A stretch of 64,000 nucleotides of DNA from Kitagawia praeruptora (taxonomy: Eukaryota > Streptophyta > Magnoliopsida > Apiales > Apiaceae), in assembly GCA_037693485.1 (NCBI GenBank), contig CM075352.1:21696001-21760000 (forward strand), given 5' to 3'. Positions within the stretch are counted from its first letter, which is position 1; every line of letters starts with the position of its first letter. The notes beneath the pieces were generated by a model, which did no database searches, was not told where the DNA came from, and saw nothing but the letters and a program-made list of their open reading frames with translations. Below are positions 34,181-46,778 of the stretch, piece by piece. The position numbers were made by a program, and so were the translations under genes.

Positions 34181-35044
34181 TTTTTGACAAAATGCAAAGG
34201 ATTATATTACTGAAACAAGCTAATAAAACAGCGGGACAAACCCCCGACTGTAGATACGATCAGGTTGAAAAAACAATAAATTGTTTCCAGATCGTGCAAC
34301 AAACTGAACTAAAAAGTTCTTGAAGCTAAAAAACGAATTCGAAGATATTCGAAAAGATCCAAATTGCACCAACATCCCTGAAAGCCGCGTTATTACAATT
34401 GACCACTTCACGTAAGATCCGTTGATACCCCAGTGTTCAGAATCCTCAGTTGTATAAACTAAGGTCAGAGGAACAATCCTCCAGCTATCTACATGCCGGA
34501 AACCAGCTATAGCCATGCCGAAAATGGAATTCCCCAAAGGATGATTAATACCCCAGCTATCTACATGCCGGATACTAGCTATAGACATGCCGAAAGTGAA
34601 AACTCCCAACAAATAATATTGAACAATCTTTGGTTGTAAGTGATGAGCTCTTGCAATAAACGTTAGCATCTCAGCTTCGATTCGAACTTTCCAGATCTCC
34701 CAAACTATCGACAAAATCATTCTCAGCAGGTTTGATCTATTGTAGATCTTCATTAAAACCAACACACCAAGCAAACTCTCACGAGGAGAGACAAACAACT
34801 CTCACAAGGAGAGACCAATAAACCCAATTAATGGGTAAAGCAAGTCAAAAAAACTCACAATCCTCACAAAAGGAGGATGATTATTGAAGGAAATAAAAAA
34901 CTGAACAAGAAAAGGGGCCTCCGGTCGGTGGATAAACCACCGCCGGAGGAGAAGAGGCTGGTGAAGATGAAGACGAAAGAGGAAGGCTGGAGAGAAAAGC
35001 TTCCCTTTCGGTGGGAAAGTAGTGTTCTAAGCTGGTTTAGATAC
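34181..35044 (-). mobile_element. Short LINE-type retroposon
   Basis: The 15-bp duplication tcaattactatttct (34166-34180 and 35045-35059) flanks 864 bp. On the minus strand the insert ends ...GCATTTTGTCAAAAAA, a short A tail next to the target duplication, as in target-primed retroposition. The end sequence (TTTTATTAGCTTGTTTCAGT, then AATATAATCCTTTGC) resembles the 3' UTR of plant L1-type elements. No reverse transcriptase is present, so it is an internally deleted or non-autonomous copy. A 192-residue frame at 34798-34220 shows no domain; inside it a roughly 50-bp block containing ctatctacatgccgga repeats 70 bp apart (34486 and 34556). Confidence 0.75.
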
Positions 35045-35059
35045 TCAATTACTATTTCT

Positions 35060-35490
35060 AATTTTAGGATATATCTATCGTAACATACTGATTTTTTATT
35101 CAGAGATTTTAAGTTGAATATTTAAATTCTTTTATTACGAATAATTTTCCCTATCCTAGTAGTGCATGCATACTATTGCATAGCAATCCTGTCAGCTCGT
35201 TTGTGCAGTAATCTATTGTGTAATCTTCCGGGAGCTAGAGTAAAATTTCTGTACATTAATAAACACGAAATAGATTTTTTTTAAGTTTATCGAAATTTTA
35301 TAATTTATCATAAGTAAAAACAAATTATGACTATTACGAAACCAAACAAAATACACGTTAAATCAATTCATTATTCTGTATGATTTAAATATGTTGAGAA
35401 AATGATCAAAATATCTTATTTTTTATATTTATTTACTTAAAATATTCATTTTTTGTAAATACTAATAAAAATAGGCGATAATTCTCACCT
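35060..35490. other. Intergenic, nothing recognised
   Basis: AT-rich sequence without a supported gene. Its last five bases (cacct, 35486-35490) are the left target site of the copia element. Confidence 0.5.
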
Positions 35491-35691
35491 TATTATTTTC
35501 AGTAAAAGAAACTAAAAATGTTCGAATATATACAAAGTAATTTAGGCGGGAAAATAACTAACTATCGTAACTAACTTCTATCCAGCCTGTATCCAGTGTA
35601 TTGCTGAGGTGTACAATTATGCTGAGGTGGAATGCTCTGCTGAGGTGGAACACTCTACTGACTTGTAGTACTCGTAGTAGTATCTCCAATA
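35491..35691 (-). repeat. 3' LTR of the copia element (201 bp)
   Basis: Matches 40623-40867 except for deletions. On the minus strand it is preceded by the polypurine tract GAGGGGGGC. Confidence 0.88.
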
Positions 35692-37349
35692 GCCCCCCTC
35701 AAGTTAGGATCTATTGATGGTGAAAGTTCATATAGACCTAACTTGGATGAGAGTTTTGTAAACTGTGGAGAAGGAACAGTTTTGGTAAGAATGTCTGCAA
35801 GTTGACTAGTTGTTGGCAGATAAGTAAGTTGAATCAACCCTTCCAAAACCTTGTCTCTTGTAAAATGACAATCAACCTCAATGTGTTTTGTTCTATCATG
35901 GAAAACTGGATTTTTTGCAATATGAATTGCAGATTGATTATCACAATGTAATGTTACAGGAGTTAAATTATCAACTCCTAACTCTGCTAACAGCCTTACA
36001 ACCCATGTAATTTCTGATGCAGCTGCAGCCATTGCTCTATACTCAGCCTCAGAACTTGATCTAGATACAGTAGATTGTTTTTTTGATTTCCAAGCAACTG
36101 GAGAATTACTAAACAACAACACATACCCTGTTACTGATCTTCTAGTATCAGGGCAAGAAGCCCAATCAGAATCTGAGAATGCTTGCAAAGTAAGATGATC
36201 ACTCCCTTTAAGAATAATACCCTGACCTGCTGTATGTGCTACATATCTGAGTGTATGAGATAGAGCCTCAAAATGAGAAGTCCTAGGTTGATGCATAAAC
36301 TGGCTAAGTGCCTGAACTGTGTAGCAAAGATCTGGCCTAGTGTTTGTTAGAAAATTCAACTTCCCAATAAGAGATCTATATAACTCAGGGTCAGGTAATA
36401 AATCTCCATCATGTGCTTGTAATTTGAGATGTAAAGGCAAAGGAGTTACAGCTTTCTTGGACAAATCAAAGTTACATAAATCAAGTAACTCTTTAGTAAA
36501 TTTTTTCTGACTCAAGACTATTCCTTCAGAAATATAGGAAACCTCAATCCCTAAGAAATAATGCAACTCACCAAGATCTTTGATAGTAAAAGTATTGTGA
36601 AGATGAGTTTTTAAGGCTTGAATATGAGCAATATCATCACCTGTGATTATGATGTCATCTACATAAACAGCTATAATAGTGATGTGTCCAGATGACTTAT
36701 GAATGAAAAGACTATAATCATTCTTTGATTGTATGAAACCTTGACTAAGAAGATCACCAGCCAGTTTAGAAAACCATTGCCTAGATGCCTGTCTAAGTCC
36801 ATACAAAGACTTAACTAGCCTGCAAACCAGATTAAAAGGATTATCAATACCCTCAGAAACAGTCATATAAACTTCTTCTGTCAAATCTCCATGAAGAAAA
36901 GCATTATTCACATCTAATTGAAACAATTTCCATTTTCTGCTTGCAGCTAAGGCAATAAGACATCTGACTGTGCTCATCTTGACAACAGGAGAAAAAGTCT
37001 CTTCAAAGTCCACACCATATTTCTGATTATATCCTTTGGCAACTAATCTTGCCTTACATCTTTCTAAACTTCCATCTGCATTCAGTTTGACCTTATAGAC
37101 CCATCTACATCCAATGGCCTTTTTACCTTCAGGAAGTGGTACAAGATCCCATGTATGATTAGTTTCTAATGCTTGAAGTTCCTTTTGCATTGCTTCAACC
37201 CAAAGTGGATTTTTAGCAGCTTCTTTATAATTAGAAGGTTCAGTTATTATAGACTGAGCAGACATAAAAGCATGATGAGAAGGTGGTAAAGATTTTCCAG
37301 AAATAAGATTGCACCAGTGGGATGCAGAATTACAATGGTAATCCTTCAA
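35655..37349 (-). pseudogene. Copia RT and RNase H segment
   Basis: The 564-residue open segment carries reverse transcriptase motifs (WKLFQLDVNNAFLHGDL, GLRQASRQWF and YVDDIIITGDD) and RNase H motifs (SDSDWASCPDTRRSVTGY, RSSSEAEYRAMA and the terminal QLADILTK). The frame runs through the polypurine tract into the 3' LTR, so the last residues are LTR-coded. This part is unbroken, but it is cut off from gag and integrase by lesions upstream between 37346 and 37686. Confidence 0.92.
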
Positions 37350-38993
37350 ATAAGAAGGTTGCAGTTTATTTCTAGTGGATTGTCTGAGAACAATAGATAG
37401 AGAATTATCTGATTCAGAAGTATTTGGTTCATGAAAAAATGAATCAGAAGTAGATGAAAAATTTGGTGAATTATCATCAGCACCAGAAGTATAAGAAAAT
37501 TGAATTGATGAATCATCTGGTGTGTGTGTTTATGGTATGACTGGAACAAAGATATTACTGAGAAATTTTGATTTAGTATAGTTCTTAGATGCAATGATTT
37601 TATAAGGAAATGAAGTCTCATGAAAAACTACATCTCTTGTGACTAACATAGAATTAGTCTGTAGATTATAAACTCTGTATCCTTTCTAAGTATTGGAATA
37701 TCCAAGAAAAACTCCTATAGAAGCTCTTGGATCAAATTTAGATCTATTAACCTTGCAGGTAGAAAAGAATACCAAACAACCAAACACTCTCAAATTGTCT
37801 ATTATTGCAGAATCATTGTAAAGTCTGAAATAAGGAGTCTGATTATCTATTGATTTCAGTGGCATTCTGTTGATCAAGTAGGTAGCACATAAAATGCACT
37901 CTCCCCGGAATACTTTAGGCAAATTAGCTTGTAAACTAAGGGCTCTAGCTGTTTCTAACAGGTGCCTATGTTTTCTCTCCACAACACCATTCTGTTGTGG
38001 AGTATATGCACAAGTGGTTTGATGCACAATACCTTTCCTTAAGCACAGTTGTTTTATAAATCCTTCAGTCAGTTCCAGTGCATTATCTGTTCTAATACAC
38101 ATAACTTGAGTTTTGAACTGAACATTCACATATTCCAGAAAATTCTCTAAAACAGTACCCACTTCTGATTTGTACTTAATCAAATGAACCCAAGTAAATC
38201 GACTAAAATCATCCACAATAGTAACAAACTGATTACAACCAGTAAATGATTTTGTCTGATAAGGTCCCCACAAATCTATATGCAACAATTGAAAAATAGC
38301 AGTAGATTTAATGCTACTAGAAGAAAATGACCTTCTTGTTTGTTTAGCTGCTGGACATACTTGACAGATTTCTTTACAGTCTTGTATAGAATTGATTGAT
38401 GTAACCAGCTTGAGTTGTTGAAAAGGTAAATGCCCCATTCTCAGATGCCATAGTTTCATTTCCTCCACCTTGTTAGAATATACAACATTGCAAGATTTAT
38501 ATAAACTTGAGGTACATTGTAGTGCAGGAACATTCTTCATGCTGTATAATCCATTAGAAATTTTACCAAGAAGAATCTGAGGCCTGTTCAGAGAAAGGCC
38601 CTGAACAAAACAGTTCATATTAGTAAAAGTAACTTGGCAATGAAGATCTTCACACAATTTGATCACAGAAATTAATCTGAATTGAAAATCAGGCACATGT
38701 AAAACTCCTTGTAGAACAATATCATCATTCAGTTTGACTGTACCAACATGTGAGACTTTAACCTTTCTTCCATCAGGAATAGTTATAAAATTTTCAGAAT
38801 CAGTGACAACTTGATAGGTATGAAACTGTTCTATATAAGGACATATATGATCTGTAGAACCACTGTCAATTAACCATTCATTCTGAAAGGCAGAATATAA
38901 ACAAACTTTACCTGCTAATAAAGCATGTTTAGAGTTAGTGCCACTAGTACTGACTTCATTAAAACCATCATGTCCAGAAGATGATTGTTGATG
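37350..38993 (-). pseudogene. Copia protease and integrase segment
   Basis: Reading leftward from about 38990, the protease region shows WLIDSGSTDHI (active-site DSG). The longest open stretch, 38696-37686 (336 residues), carries the integrase: the zinc region (LRMGHLPFQQL, CQVCPAAKQTRRSF) and the catalytic core LLHIDLWGPY, RTDNALELTEGF and TPQQNGVVERKHRHL. Stops and frame changes occur near 38997, 37680 and 37530. Confidence 0.88.
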
Positions 38994-39924
38994 CTACAAC
39001 ATGTTCATGAGTTGATCATACTGATCTTTAGTAACCTGATGATTTTCATTAGCATCTGTGTTGTTATCAGGTGGATATTGAGAAAAATTTCCATCTGTAG
39101 AGTGCTGAGAGAAGGCAGCCAATTTTCTTTCCTGTTTAGCTTGAAATCCAGGTGGAAAACCATGAATTTTAAAACACCTTTCAATACTGTGACCTGCAAT
39201 GTTACAGTGAGTACAATAGTAATTATAAGCAGGTTTAGTCTTTCTGAAATTTCCAGCTGGCTTTCCATTTGAACCATTTTGTTTCTGATAATTGTTGAAT
39301 GTCCTTTGTCCATCAAACTTCTTTCTATCTGCATAAAATGCCATAGCCTCAGTTTGTCCTGTCAAATGAGAAATCTCCTTATGTCTTTCTTCTTGTGCAA
39401 AGAGTCTATAGGCCTGAGAAATACTAGGAATAGGTTGCATCATGAGAATATTTCCCCTAACAGTTGCAAACTCTTCATTCAATTTCATCATAAACTGCAG
39501 CAGTTTTTGTTCCTGTTGTCTACTTTGAATCTTCTGAGTCAAATTACATGTACAATTGTTACATGTACAATGTGGCAAGGGATTGGCATCATTTATTCCA
39601 TCCCATACAGTCTTAATCTTAGTAAAAAAACTCTGATATATTATCAGTTCCTTGCTTAAGCTCCAACAGTTGTTGTTCAAGTGAATAGATTTGAGTCATG
39701 GATGCATAACCAAACCTTTCCTCAAGATCGTCCCAAATTTCTTTTGCAGTTTGTAGAAATAGCACACTTTTTGCTATTCCAGATTCAAGATTAAACAGCA
39801 ACCAAGATATCACAAGACTATTACACCTATCCCAAAATTTATACTCGGCAGTAGTAGAAGATGGAACTGGTATTGTTCCATTAACAAATCCCAACTTATT
39901 CTTTGCAGACAGAGTCAAGATCAT
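38994..39924 (-). pseudogene. Copia gag, frameshifted
   Basis: Two overlapping frames (39924-39619 and 39680-38994) make up gag. The first has LSAKNKLGFVNGTIPVPSS and WDRCNSLVISWLL, typical of copia gag N termini. The second ends in a zinc knuckle (YCTHCNIAGHSIERCFKIHG). They lie in different frames, and a TAG follows before the protease region. Confidence 0.88.
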
Positions 39925-40610
39925 AGATCTTTTCCAATTGTGAAAACCATTTCCATCAAACTTAACAGATACTAACTACATAGTTGATGCATCAGATGGA
40001 TGTATGTAGTAAACACTAGACGGATCAATGTTGTTTTGAACAACCGTATTGTTTGGATTTTCTGAGTATTTCGAGCATTTTGATTACTTTGATTAGCCAT
40101 ATCATACAGATATCAATCAGATTTCAGAATTCTATCAAACACCTTGTGTATGATTATAGAATAATCAAGAATCTTGTTTAGATTCTCAGAAAATAACCAA
40201 TTTCAGAAGATTTTGAAGCAAGATTCACAAAAATTTCAACGATTATCAACACTTAATCGAAGAAAATCAGAGATCGACAAAAATTCACTAGTTTGATAAA
40301 GAAAGATGATGAATATACGCTTATTCGAAACAAATTTCACAGATATATGAACAAAATCACATAAACTATGTGAAAACAATGATTAAACAACAAATCATAG
40401 ATATCGAAGACAGAACGAAGTCAAAAAGATGAATCGAGATGAAAACACCTGAGACTTAAAGTGAGATCTGATAAGATGACCGGAAAGACACCGTGAAAGA
40501 AATGATCAGAAAGAGATGATCGGAAATAATGAACTCGGAAAAGATGATCGGAAATGATGAGCTACGAACGGCTTCACTATATCAGATCGCCATTAAACTG
40601 AGCTCTGCAA

Positions 40611-40622
40611 GCTCTGATACCA
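40611..40622 (-). promoter_or_regulatory. Primer-binding site of the copia element
   Basis: The minus strand reads TGGTATCAGAGC directly beside the 5' LTR, the plant initiator-Met tRNA type. Confidence 0.92.
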
Positions 40623-40867
40623 TATTATTTTCAGTAAAAGAAACTAAAAATGATCATTGAAAAAGAAAGAGTAGTCTGTACATTGCTAAATGTTCGAATA
40701 TATACAAAGTAATCTAGGCGGGAAAATAACTAACTATCGTAACTATATAACTTCTATCCAGCCTGTATCCAGTGTATTGCTGAGGTGTACAATTATGCTG
40801 AGGTGGAATGCTCTGCTGAGGTGGAACATTCTGCTGACTTGTAGTACTCGTAGTAGTATCTCCAATA
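40623..40867 (-). repeat. 5' LTR of the copia element (245 bp)
   Basis: Partner of 35491-35691. It keeps a segment (containing aaaaagaaagagtagtctgt) lost from the other LTR. Confidence 0.88.
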
Positions 40868-40872
40868 CACCC

Positions 40873-41184
40873 AAACACTACTAGAGTATACAGGTTTAGA
40901 TTTTCCACTATTAATGGACTATCGGACCTATACTCCATCAATTTTCCACTTGGAGGATCGGACCTATACACCATCAGTTAATAGTTTAATATATAATACT
41001 TCTTTGAAAATGATGTGTCACTAATAATTTTTTTTTTTTTACAATGTCACTATGAATATTTAAGGACATATTTACTTAATATTTTGGACATATTTTAGTG
41101 AAAATTAAATATTTTGGGTATGCGTCCAAATATATTATATTTTATAATATTTCATTTTATCTGCTACATAATTTTTTTTAGAAA
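40873..41184. other. Short spacer between two retrotransposons
   Basis: About 310 AT-rich bases. It contains an indirect repeat of ggacctata and tccatcaattttcc, but no gene. Confidence 0.5.
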
Positions 41185-41189
41185 CCATG

Positions 41190-41830
41190 TGTTGTGGAAT
41201 AAAAAGTAGGGTGTAATTAATTCGTGTATTGATTACTAGGGATTGGGAGCTTCGAGCTTTAATGGTGGCTGCTCTTGTTGTCGGGACTATTCGATCCTCG
41301 CAAGATGCTTACGTACCTTGATGAATATCAAGAATCAAGCCAAAACGTAGTTCTAGAGTTACCTACGTGGCTTGATGCGCCCTCGCGGCGTAGTGACGTA
41401 GTGGCTTGTATGTCCTTATTCGAGGATGAAGCCTAAAACGTGGTGGGTGACGTATGAAGATGTGCCCCAAAAAACCATTCTCCTTAAGAATGAGGGGTCA
41501 TGCCCTTTATATAGATATTGGGTGTCCTGGAATTAGGGTAGGGTTTGGTGTCTTGGTGGACAAGATACCCGTTTTAGATAGACTTCTGGATCCTTCCATG
41601 AGGAAGGCTGATTCCTATTGGACTCCTATGCCTTGGGGACTACTCCTTGAAGATTTTGGGTCCTTGTTGGACTCAACAACGGGGTGTTTATTAGCTTAAT
41701 TTATTAATTACGAATTTAGCATTTAATTAGGGTTTTCGGGCCTCATTAATGGGCTTTAACCTTGGACCAACCTAGGTTCATTTAGTGCAACATTAAATGT
41801 ATCTTTAGGGCTTACTTTCAGCCCATATCA
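41190..41830 (-). repeat. 3' LTR of the gypsy element (641 bp)
   Basis: Very similar to 59065-59704, with scattered substitutions. Followed at 41831 by tttgccccccaact, the complement of a G-rich polypurine tract. Confidence 0.92.
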
Positions 41831-42289
41831 TTTGCCCCCCAACTTCTAGGAAAACTGATCAGGTTTTCATCGAAGTTATAATTTGTCACTCTTGAGATTT
41901 GGGGTCTATCTCTTATCTGAGATTTATTACCTACACTAAATACGGGATTTTTGGTACAATAGTGTTTCACAGATATCGTCTTGAATGTAAAGTGTGGAGC
42001 GACCTACACATTTACAACGATTTGCCTTATTCGAGGCTAAATAACAATTTTTATGTCTTAAAGAAAATTATTAATAATTTTCCTGCATTTTTTGGGATTC
42101 TTCATTGTGTTCACAAGCACTTTTCCTAATTTTTGATTAATTTCATCAAAAATATTTTTGGCTCATTGCCTTTGGGCCCCTTATTCTATTGGGCCTGTGT
42201 CTTTTTTGGAGTTGGACCTAAACTTTTAGCGCTCGAATTTTTCTAACAGGCCTTTTAACCTTAAATTCCTAGGCGATATTTAGAAATTT

Positions 42290-42970
42290 TCTAGTACCCA
42301 CGGGTATTTTTCTTATTTATTCCTAATCTTTTAGGAATTTTCTGGTACCCACAGGTATTTTTCTTAAGTATTCCTAATATTTTAGGAATTTTTTCGTACC
42401 CACAGGCATTTTTCTTAATTATTCCTAATATTTTAGGAATTTTTTCGTACCCACATGTATTTTTCTTAATTATTCCTAATAATTTAGAAATTTTTATGTA
42501 CCCACAAGTATTTTCCTTAATTTTTCCCAATAATTTAGGAATTTTCTTGTACCAACATGTATTTTCCTTAATTATTCCCAATAATTTAGGAATTTTTATG
42601 TACCCACGGGTATTTTTCTTAATTATTCCTAATAATTTAAGAATTGTTATGTACCCACAGGTATTTTCTTAATTATTCCTAATAATTTAGGAACTTTCTT
42701 GTACCAACATGTATTTTCTTTAATTATTCCTAATAATTTAGGAATTTTCTTGTACCAACAGGTATTTTCCTTAATTTTTTCCAATATTTTAGCAATTTTT
42801 ATGTACCCACGGGTATTTTTCTTAATTTTTCCCAATATTTTAGGAATTTTTATGTACCCACGGGTATTTTTCTTAATTATTCCTAATAATTTAGGAATTT
42901 TTATGTACCCACGGGTATTTTCCTTAATTATTCCTAATAATTTAAGAATTTTCTTGTACTAACATGTATT
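42290..42970. repeat. 51-bp unit array, about 14 copies
   Basis: Units contain gtacccacgggtatttttct and ttaattattcctaataattt. Markers recur about every 51 bp from 42294 to 42956. The period is a multiple of three, so repetitive frames stay open on both strands without being genes. It lies in the 3' non-coding part of the gypsy element. Confidence 0.92.
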
Positions 42971-43407
42971 TTTTTGATTCTTCTCGATAATTGAAATATG
43001 TCATTCACGAATTATTTGATCTTATACGAGACTTTAAATAATTTATGGGACCTCAATCCTACGAAATTTATATTTTTCATAATTTTTTATGTCGTCAGAC
43101 ACTTTTCTGAAAATATTTTCGAATATTTAAATCGAAAATATTAAATTTGTGCAAATATGCATTTTATGAGAGTCATTTTGTAATTGTACGGGGGCTGGTT
43201 TATAAATTTATAAACCATAAGGGCCTGTTTGTAATTGTACAAACAACAGGGCTTTTCTGTCAAGTTGTAAAGTACAGTAGGCTTTGTGCTAACTTAGCAT
43301 AACTTGAGGTACTAAACAGCACTTTAGCCAAAACAATTTTCGCCTTCGAAATCGACCAGGATTGTGGTCGACAAAATGAGTTTTGAGCGTCTGGTCGAAG
43401 CAATTTA
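42971..43407. other. 3' non-coding part of the gypsy element
   Basis: AT-rich sequence with degenerate cggggg/aaacc strings. It ends at the target site gagca of the nested element. No gene seen. Confidence 0.5.
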
Positions 43408-43412
43408 GAGCA

Positions 43413-44485
43413 TGTTAGGTCCGGAATAACGTAGAAGGGGGGTTGAATACGTTATTTAAAAATATTTCGATTTTTGATGTGGATATGAAATCAAAAATAC
43501 TAAATCGAAATAACACAACTGTGTGGGAAATATCTTTTAATAGATAAAACCCGGAGGTTTGTTACACAATCTAATCCTACGGATCAGCTACAAAATCAAA
43601 CACTCCTAAGGATAGTTTAGGCACGAGGACCTTCTACCCGACACTTCCTGAAAACGGGCTAAGCCTGCTTTCCTACTAGATGGACTGTCTAGCAGCTTAC
43701 ACAGAGAAGATATAAGAGAGAGAAGAGAAAGTTGTGTGTTGAGGTATGTTTTGAAATGAAATACAGCATGGCTATTTATAGATTTTAGAAAGTCACTATG
43801 CTGTACTATTCCAACAACCCCCGTGGGCCCCTCCAGCCACTTTTTGAATAGTAGCCGCCATATGAATAGTAGCCGTCATATGAATAGTAACCGTGAATAG
43901 TATTACTATTTTTGGCTGCTTCTTTTGGGCTTCTCTCTTTTGTTTCAAATATTCTGCTGAATTAATTCTTCTCGGAAAATAGTTCAAGTACCAGATTAAT
44001 TTAATTATTTATTATAAATAATTAATTAATCTGTTACTTAGTTAATTTTCAGAGTAAATTAATTTTTGACAATACCTTGAGATATTATGTTTGTCCTTGA
44101 TCGTCAATAGGCTTTGGCAGTTCTTTCTGTGAATTAATGTGTTGATCCTTCTCGTATGTGCTGACACTTAGTGCACTGGTCTGGTTCACAAGTGACTAGC
44201 ACTGATCTTGATCTTCACACCTTCGTTATATTCCAATTGATTAGCCTGCAGCAGTATCTTCAATAAATACATGGAATCTTTTGGCCCTTCAACTGAATCA
44301 TCTGTACATCTTATTCTGTCACTGAGGCTTGATCATGTTAATGAACTTCTTTCAGCGACTTGATCCATGTTGGTGCGTGTTCTTCAAATTTCACGATCCC
44401 TGTATAGAGTTAATATTATTTATCTTTTATCCTAGTTGAGTTATATATTTCCTCTATTACATATTACATTACATTATGCTTTACA
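43413..44485 (-). repeat. 3' LTR of the SIRE-like element (1,073 bp)
   Basis: Differs from 51728-52862 mainly by 62 bp of missing gaatagtagccg-type repeat units near 43850. Just beyond it, 44486-44498 (atctccccctatt) is the complement of the polypurine tract. Confidence 0.92.
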
Positions 44486-44538
44486 ATCTCCCCCTATTTG
44501 ATTGTTAGGGTTTGACAAGCAAATTCCTAGAGGATAAC

Positions 44539-45225
44539 TCAACTGATACAAGAAAAATGAAATACAAAGATAAATAGAAACCTTGGATATAGACATTTGA
44601 CATTTTGAGTCCGAACATCTCTTGTTCCCAAGCGTTTCATTTTTAAAATGATTTGACCAAGCATTATTTTTCCAAAATTAATTCTCAAATTATTGGCGAC
44701 CGCATACCCTATTATTTGAATAAATTCAGGTATTCGATCTTGATTTGTTCTATCTGAGGAAAAAACATGGTTAAGAGTGTGAAAGAAGAAATTCCAATAC
44801 TGGGTTAGAAACGTTCTAGATAGATTACCAGCATTGAAATTGCCATCTTGGTACCTTATAAAGCGAAAGAACATTTCAATTTGTTCGGGTGTAGGATCAG
44901 AAACGAGATTTTCCATAGGAAAATGAAGAATTCGATTAACATCTCGTTCAGTGACCCTAATCGACCTACCAAATAGCTGATATGTGAATGCACACCCGTC
45001 CTGTCCAGAAGTGTTAACCGCACTGCAATATAGTTCACATAATGATCTGTTCAAAGGGATGCGCTCTACTCCATACCCTTTATCTCGGCAGATTTGATCT
45101 TGATGATTCCCCAAGTTCATAATTGTGTTGAGTGTGAGATCTTTCCGATCAAAGCTTGAAATATTCAGCAATTGTGTGTGTATGCTCTGTATATCTGAAA
45201 AATTGATGATGTTAAACACAAACAA
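44539..45225 (-). pseudogene. Second, truncated copy of the extra ORF
   Basis: This 228-residue frame repeats the N-terminal part of the ORF at 46779-48836 (NHQDQICRDKGYGVERIPLN, SGQDGCAFTY, ILHFPMENLVSDPTPEQ). It continues to NVKCLYPRF and then drops into sequence that lies just before the polypurine tract. A deletion thus removed its C-terminal two thirds. It keeps a tryptophan codon (TQYWNFFF) where the other copy has a stop. Confidence 0.88.
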
Positions 45226-45755
45226 AAACTCATCATTTATAAGGTTTCAAGTATTAGTGGGTTAGGTGTAATAGTGACAGGTTATGTTTGAAAAATAACA
45301 TCGCTCAATAATTTCTCACCTAACTACCTAATTAGCCGAAAAAACATCTTATCAGCGAAACCTGTCGGCCGAAAAAACATCTTATCGCCGAAACCTATCA
45401 GTCTATACACATACACATATAATACTTCTAATTATTATGGATTTAAAAATAATCACACAGTAAATCAAGAATTAATCCACAATAATCAGATAAACTCACA
45501 ATTAAATAGACATAAAATTAACAAAATGTCATTAATTGATATATGTCAATAAAATATTTATTTAATTATGCTACAATTAACTCAATTATTTACTAACTAA
45601 TTACCATAAAATATAGCATTTATAAGCGTGGTAATTAATATAGAGATAACTATAAAAAGAGGACTGGATGCAAAACAAATTCACAAGTACTAAACATATG
45701 GACATTTAAAATACATGCGAACTTATAACAAATTGCAGTTATTGATTATCCAAAA
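45226..45755. other. AT-rich spacer within the SIRE-like element
   Basis: Non-coding sequence between the RNase H remnant and the second extra ORF. Near 45330-45400 two copies of gccgaaaaaacatcttatc occur. Confidence 0.55.
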
Positions 45756-46332
45756 TTAATTAGACAGATTTAACATCCCAAGTTCACCAACTAACCTGGA
45801 GAAAGTGGATTCATCCAGTGGTTTAGTAAAGATGTCTGCAATTTGTTCATCTGTGGGAACAAAATATAATACCACAGTTCCATTCATGACATGCTCTCGT
45901 AAGAAATGATACCTGATATCAATATGCTTAGTCCTGGTGTGTTGAACTGGATTGTTGGCAATGGCAATGGCACTCGTGTTGTCGCATAGAATTGGAATTT
46001 TGTCCAACATGAGTCCATAGTCCTGAAGTTGATTTCTCATCCACAGGATCTGAGCACAGCAACTACCTGCCGCAATGTATTCTGCTTCGGCTGTTGAGGT
46101 AGATACTCAGTGTTGCTCCTTGCTGTACCAAGATACCAACCTTCTTCCTAGAAACTGACAGCTTCCAGAAGTACTTTTCCGATCAATCTTACAACCTGCG
46201 AAGTCAGAATCTGTATAGCCAATTAGGTCAAAACCTGTTTCTTTAGGGTACCAAATCCCAAGATTGGGGGTTCCCTTAAGGTATCTAAAAATACGTTTAA
46301 CAACTATAAGATGTGACTCTTTAGGGTTAGCC
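45756..46332 (-). pseudogene. SIRE-like RNase H remnant
   Basis: On the minus strand the segment reads GYTDSDFAGCKIDRKSTSG, then STAEAEYIAAG, CDNTSAIAIANNP, HTRTKHIDIRYHFLREHV and QIADIFTKPLDE, the copia RNase H domain and pol C terminus. A TGA stop precedes VSTSTAEAEY. The RT domain that should precede it is cut off at the join with the LTR stub near 46332. Confidence 0.9.
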
Positions 46333-46546
46333 TGGAATCTTTTGGCCCTTCAACTGAATCATCTGTACATCTTATTCTGTCACTGAGGCTTGATCATGTT
46401 AATGAACTTCTTTCAGCGACTTGATCCATGTTGGTGCCTGTTCTTCAAATTTCACGATCCCTGTATAGAGTTAATATTATTTATCTTTTATCCTAGTTGA
46501 GTTATATATTTCCTCTATTACATATTACATTACATAATGCTTTACA
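46333..46546 (-). repeat. Internal LTR stub (214 bp)
   Basis: This stretch matches LTR positions 44272-44485 over 214 bp with few differences, and the adjoining purine tract and leader (46547-46636) match 44486-44575. It is the first part of a second 3' LTR buried inside the element and marks the join between two copies. Confidence 0.92.
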
Positions 46547-46778
46547 ATCTCCCCCTATTTGATTGTTAGGGTTTGACAAGCAAATTCCTAGAGGATAACT
46601 CAACTGATACAAGAAAAATGAAATACAAAGATAAATAATATTAAAGTGCATTCTGGATCATATATATACATTTTCCAGATTTCTAAAAATTAACCAAGTG
46701 CAAGACAATTGTTCCTGTAGACTGAACATATCTTCAAGTTTGCCTTTGCTTTCTTTCCACATAGCACGAATATTCCAA

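Larger units (their letters stand above)
35491..40867 (-). mobile_element. Ty1/copia retrotransposon, decayed
   Basis: Short LTRs at 35491-35691 and 40623-40867 begin (minus strand) TATTGGAGATACTAC and end ACTGAAAATAATA. The flanks cacct (35486-35490) and caccc (40868-40872) form a 5-bp target duplication with one mismatch. The minus-strand order is gag, protease, integrase, RT, RNase H, with integrase before RT as in copia elements. Frameshifts and stops interrupt the single polyprotein, so it is inactive. The left LTR is 44 bp shorter, mainly through one deletion of about 41 bp. Confidence 0.9.

Noticed and set aside
34220..34798. 192-residue frame taken as a possible gene
   Set aside because: It lies inside a retroposon defined by a 15-bp target duplication, contains a duplicated block, and shows no domain.
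42291..42962. Repetitive open frames (62-96 residues) in the 51-bp array
   Set aside because: Same artefact: the 51-bp period keeps frames open on both strands.
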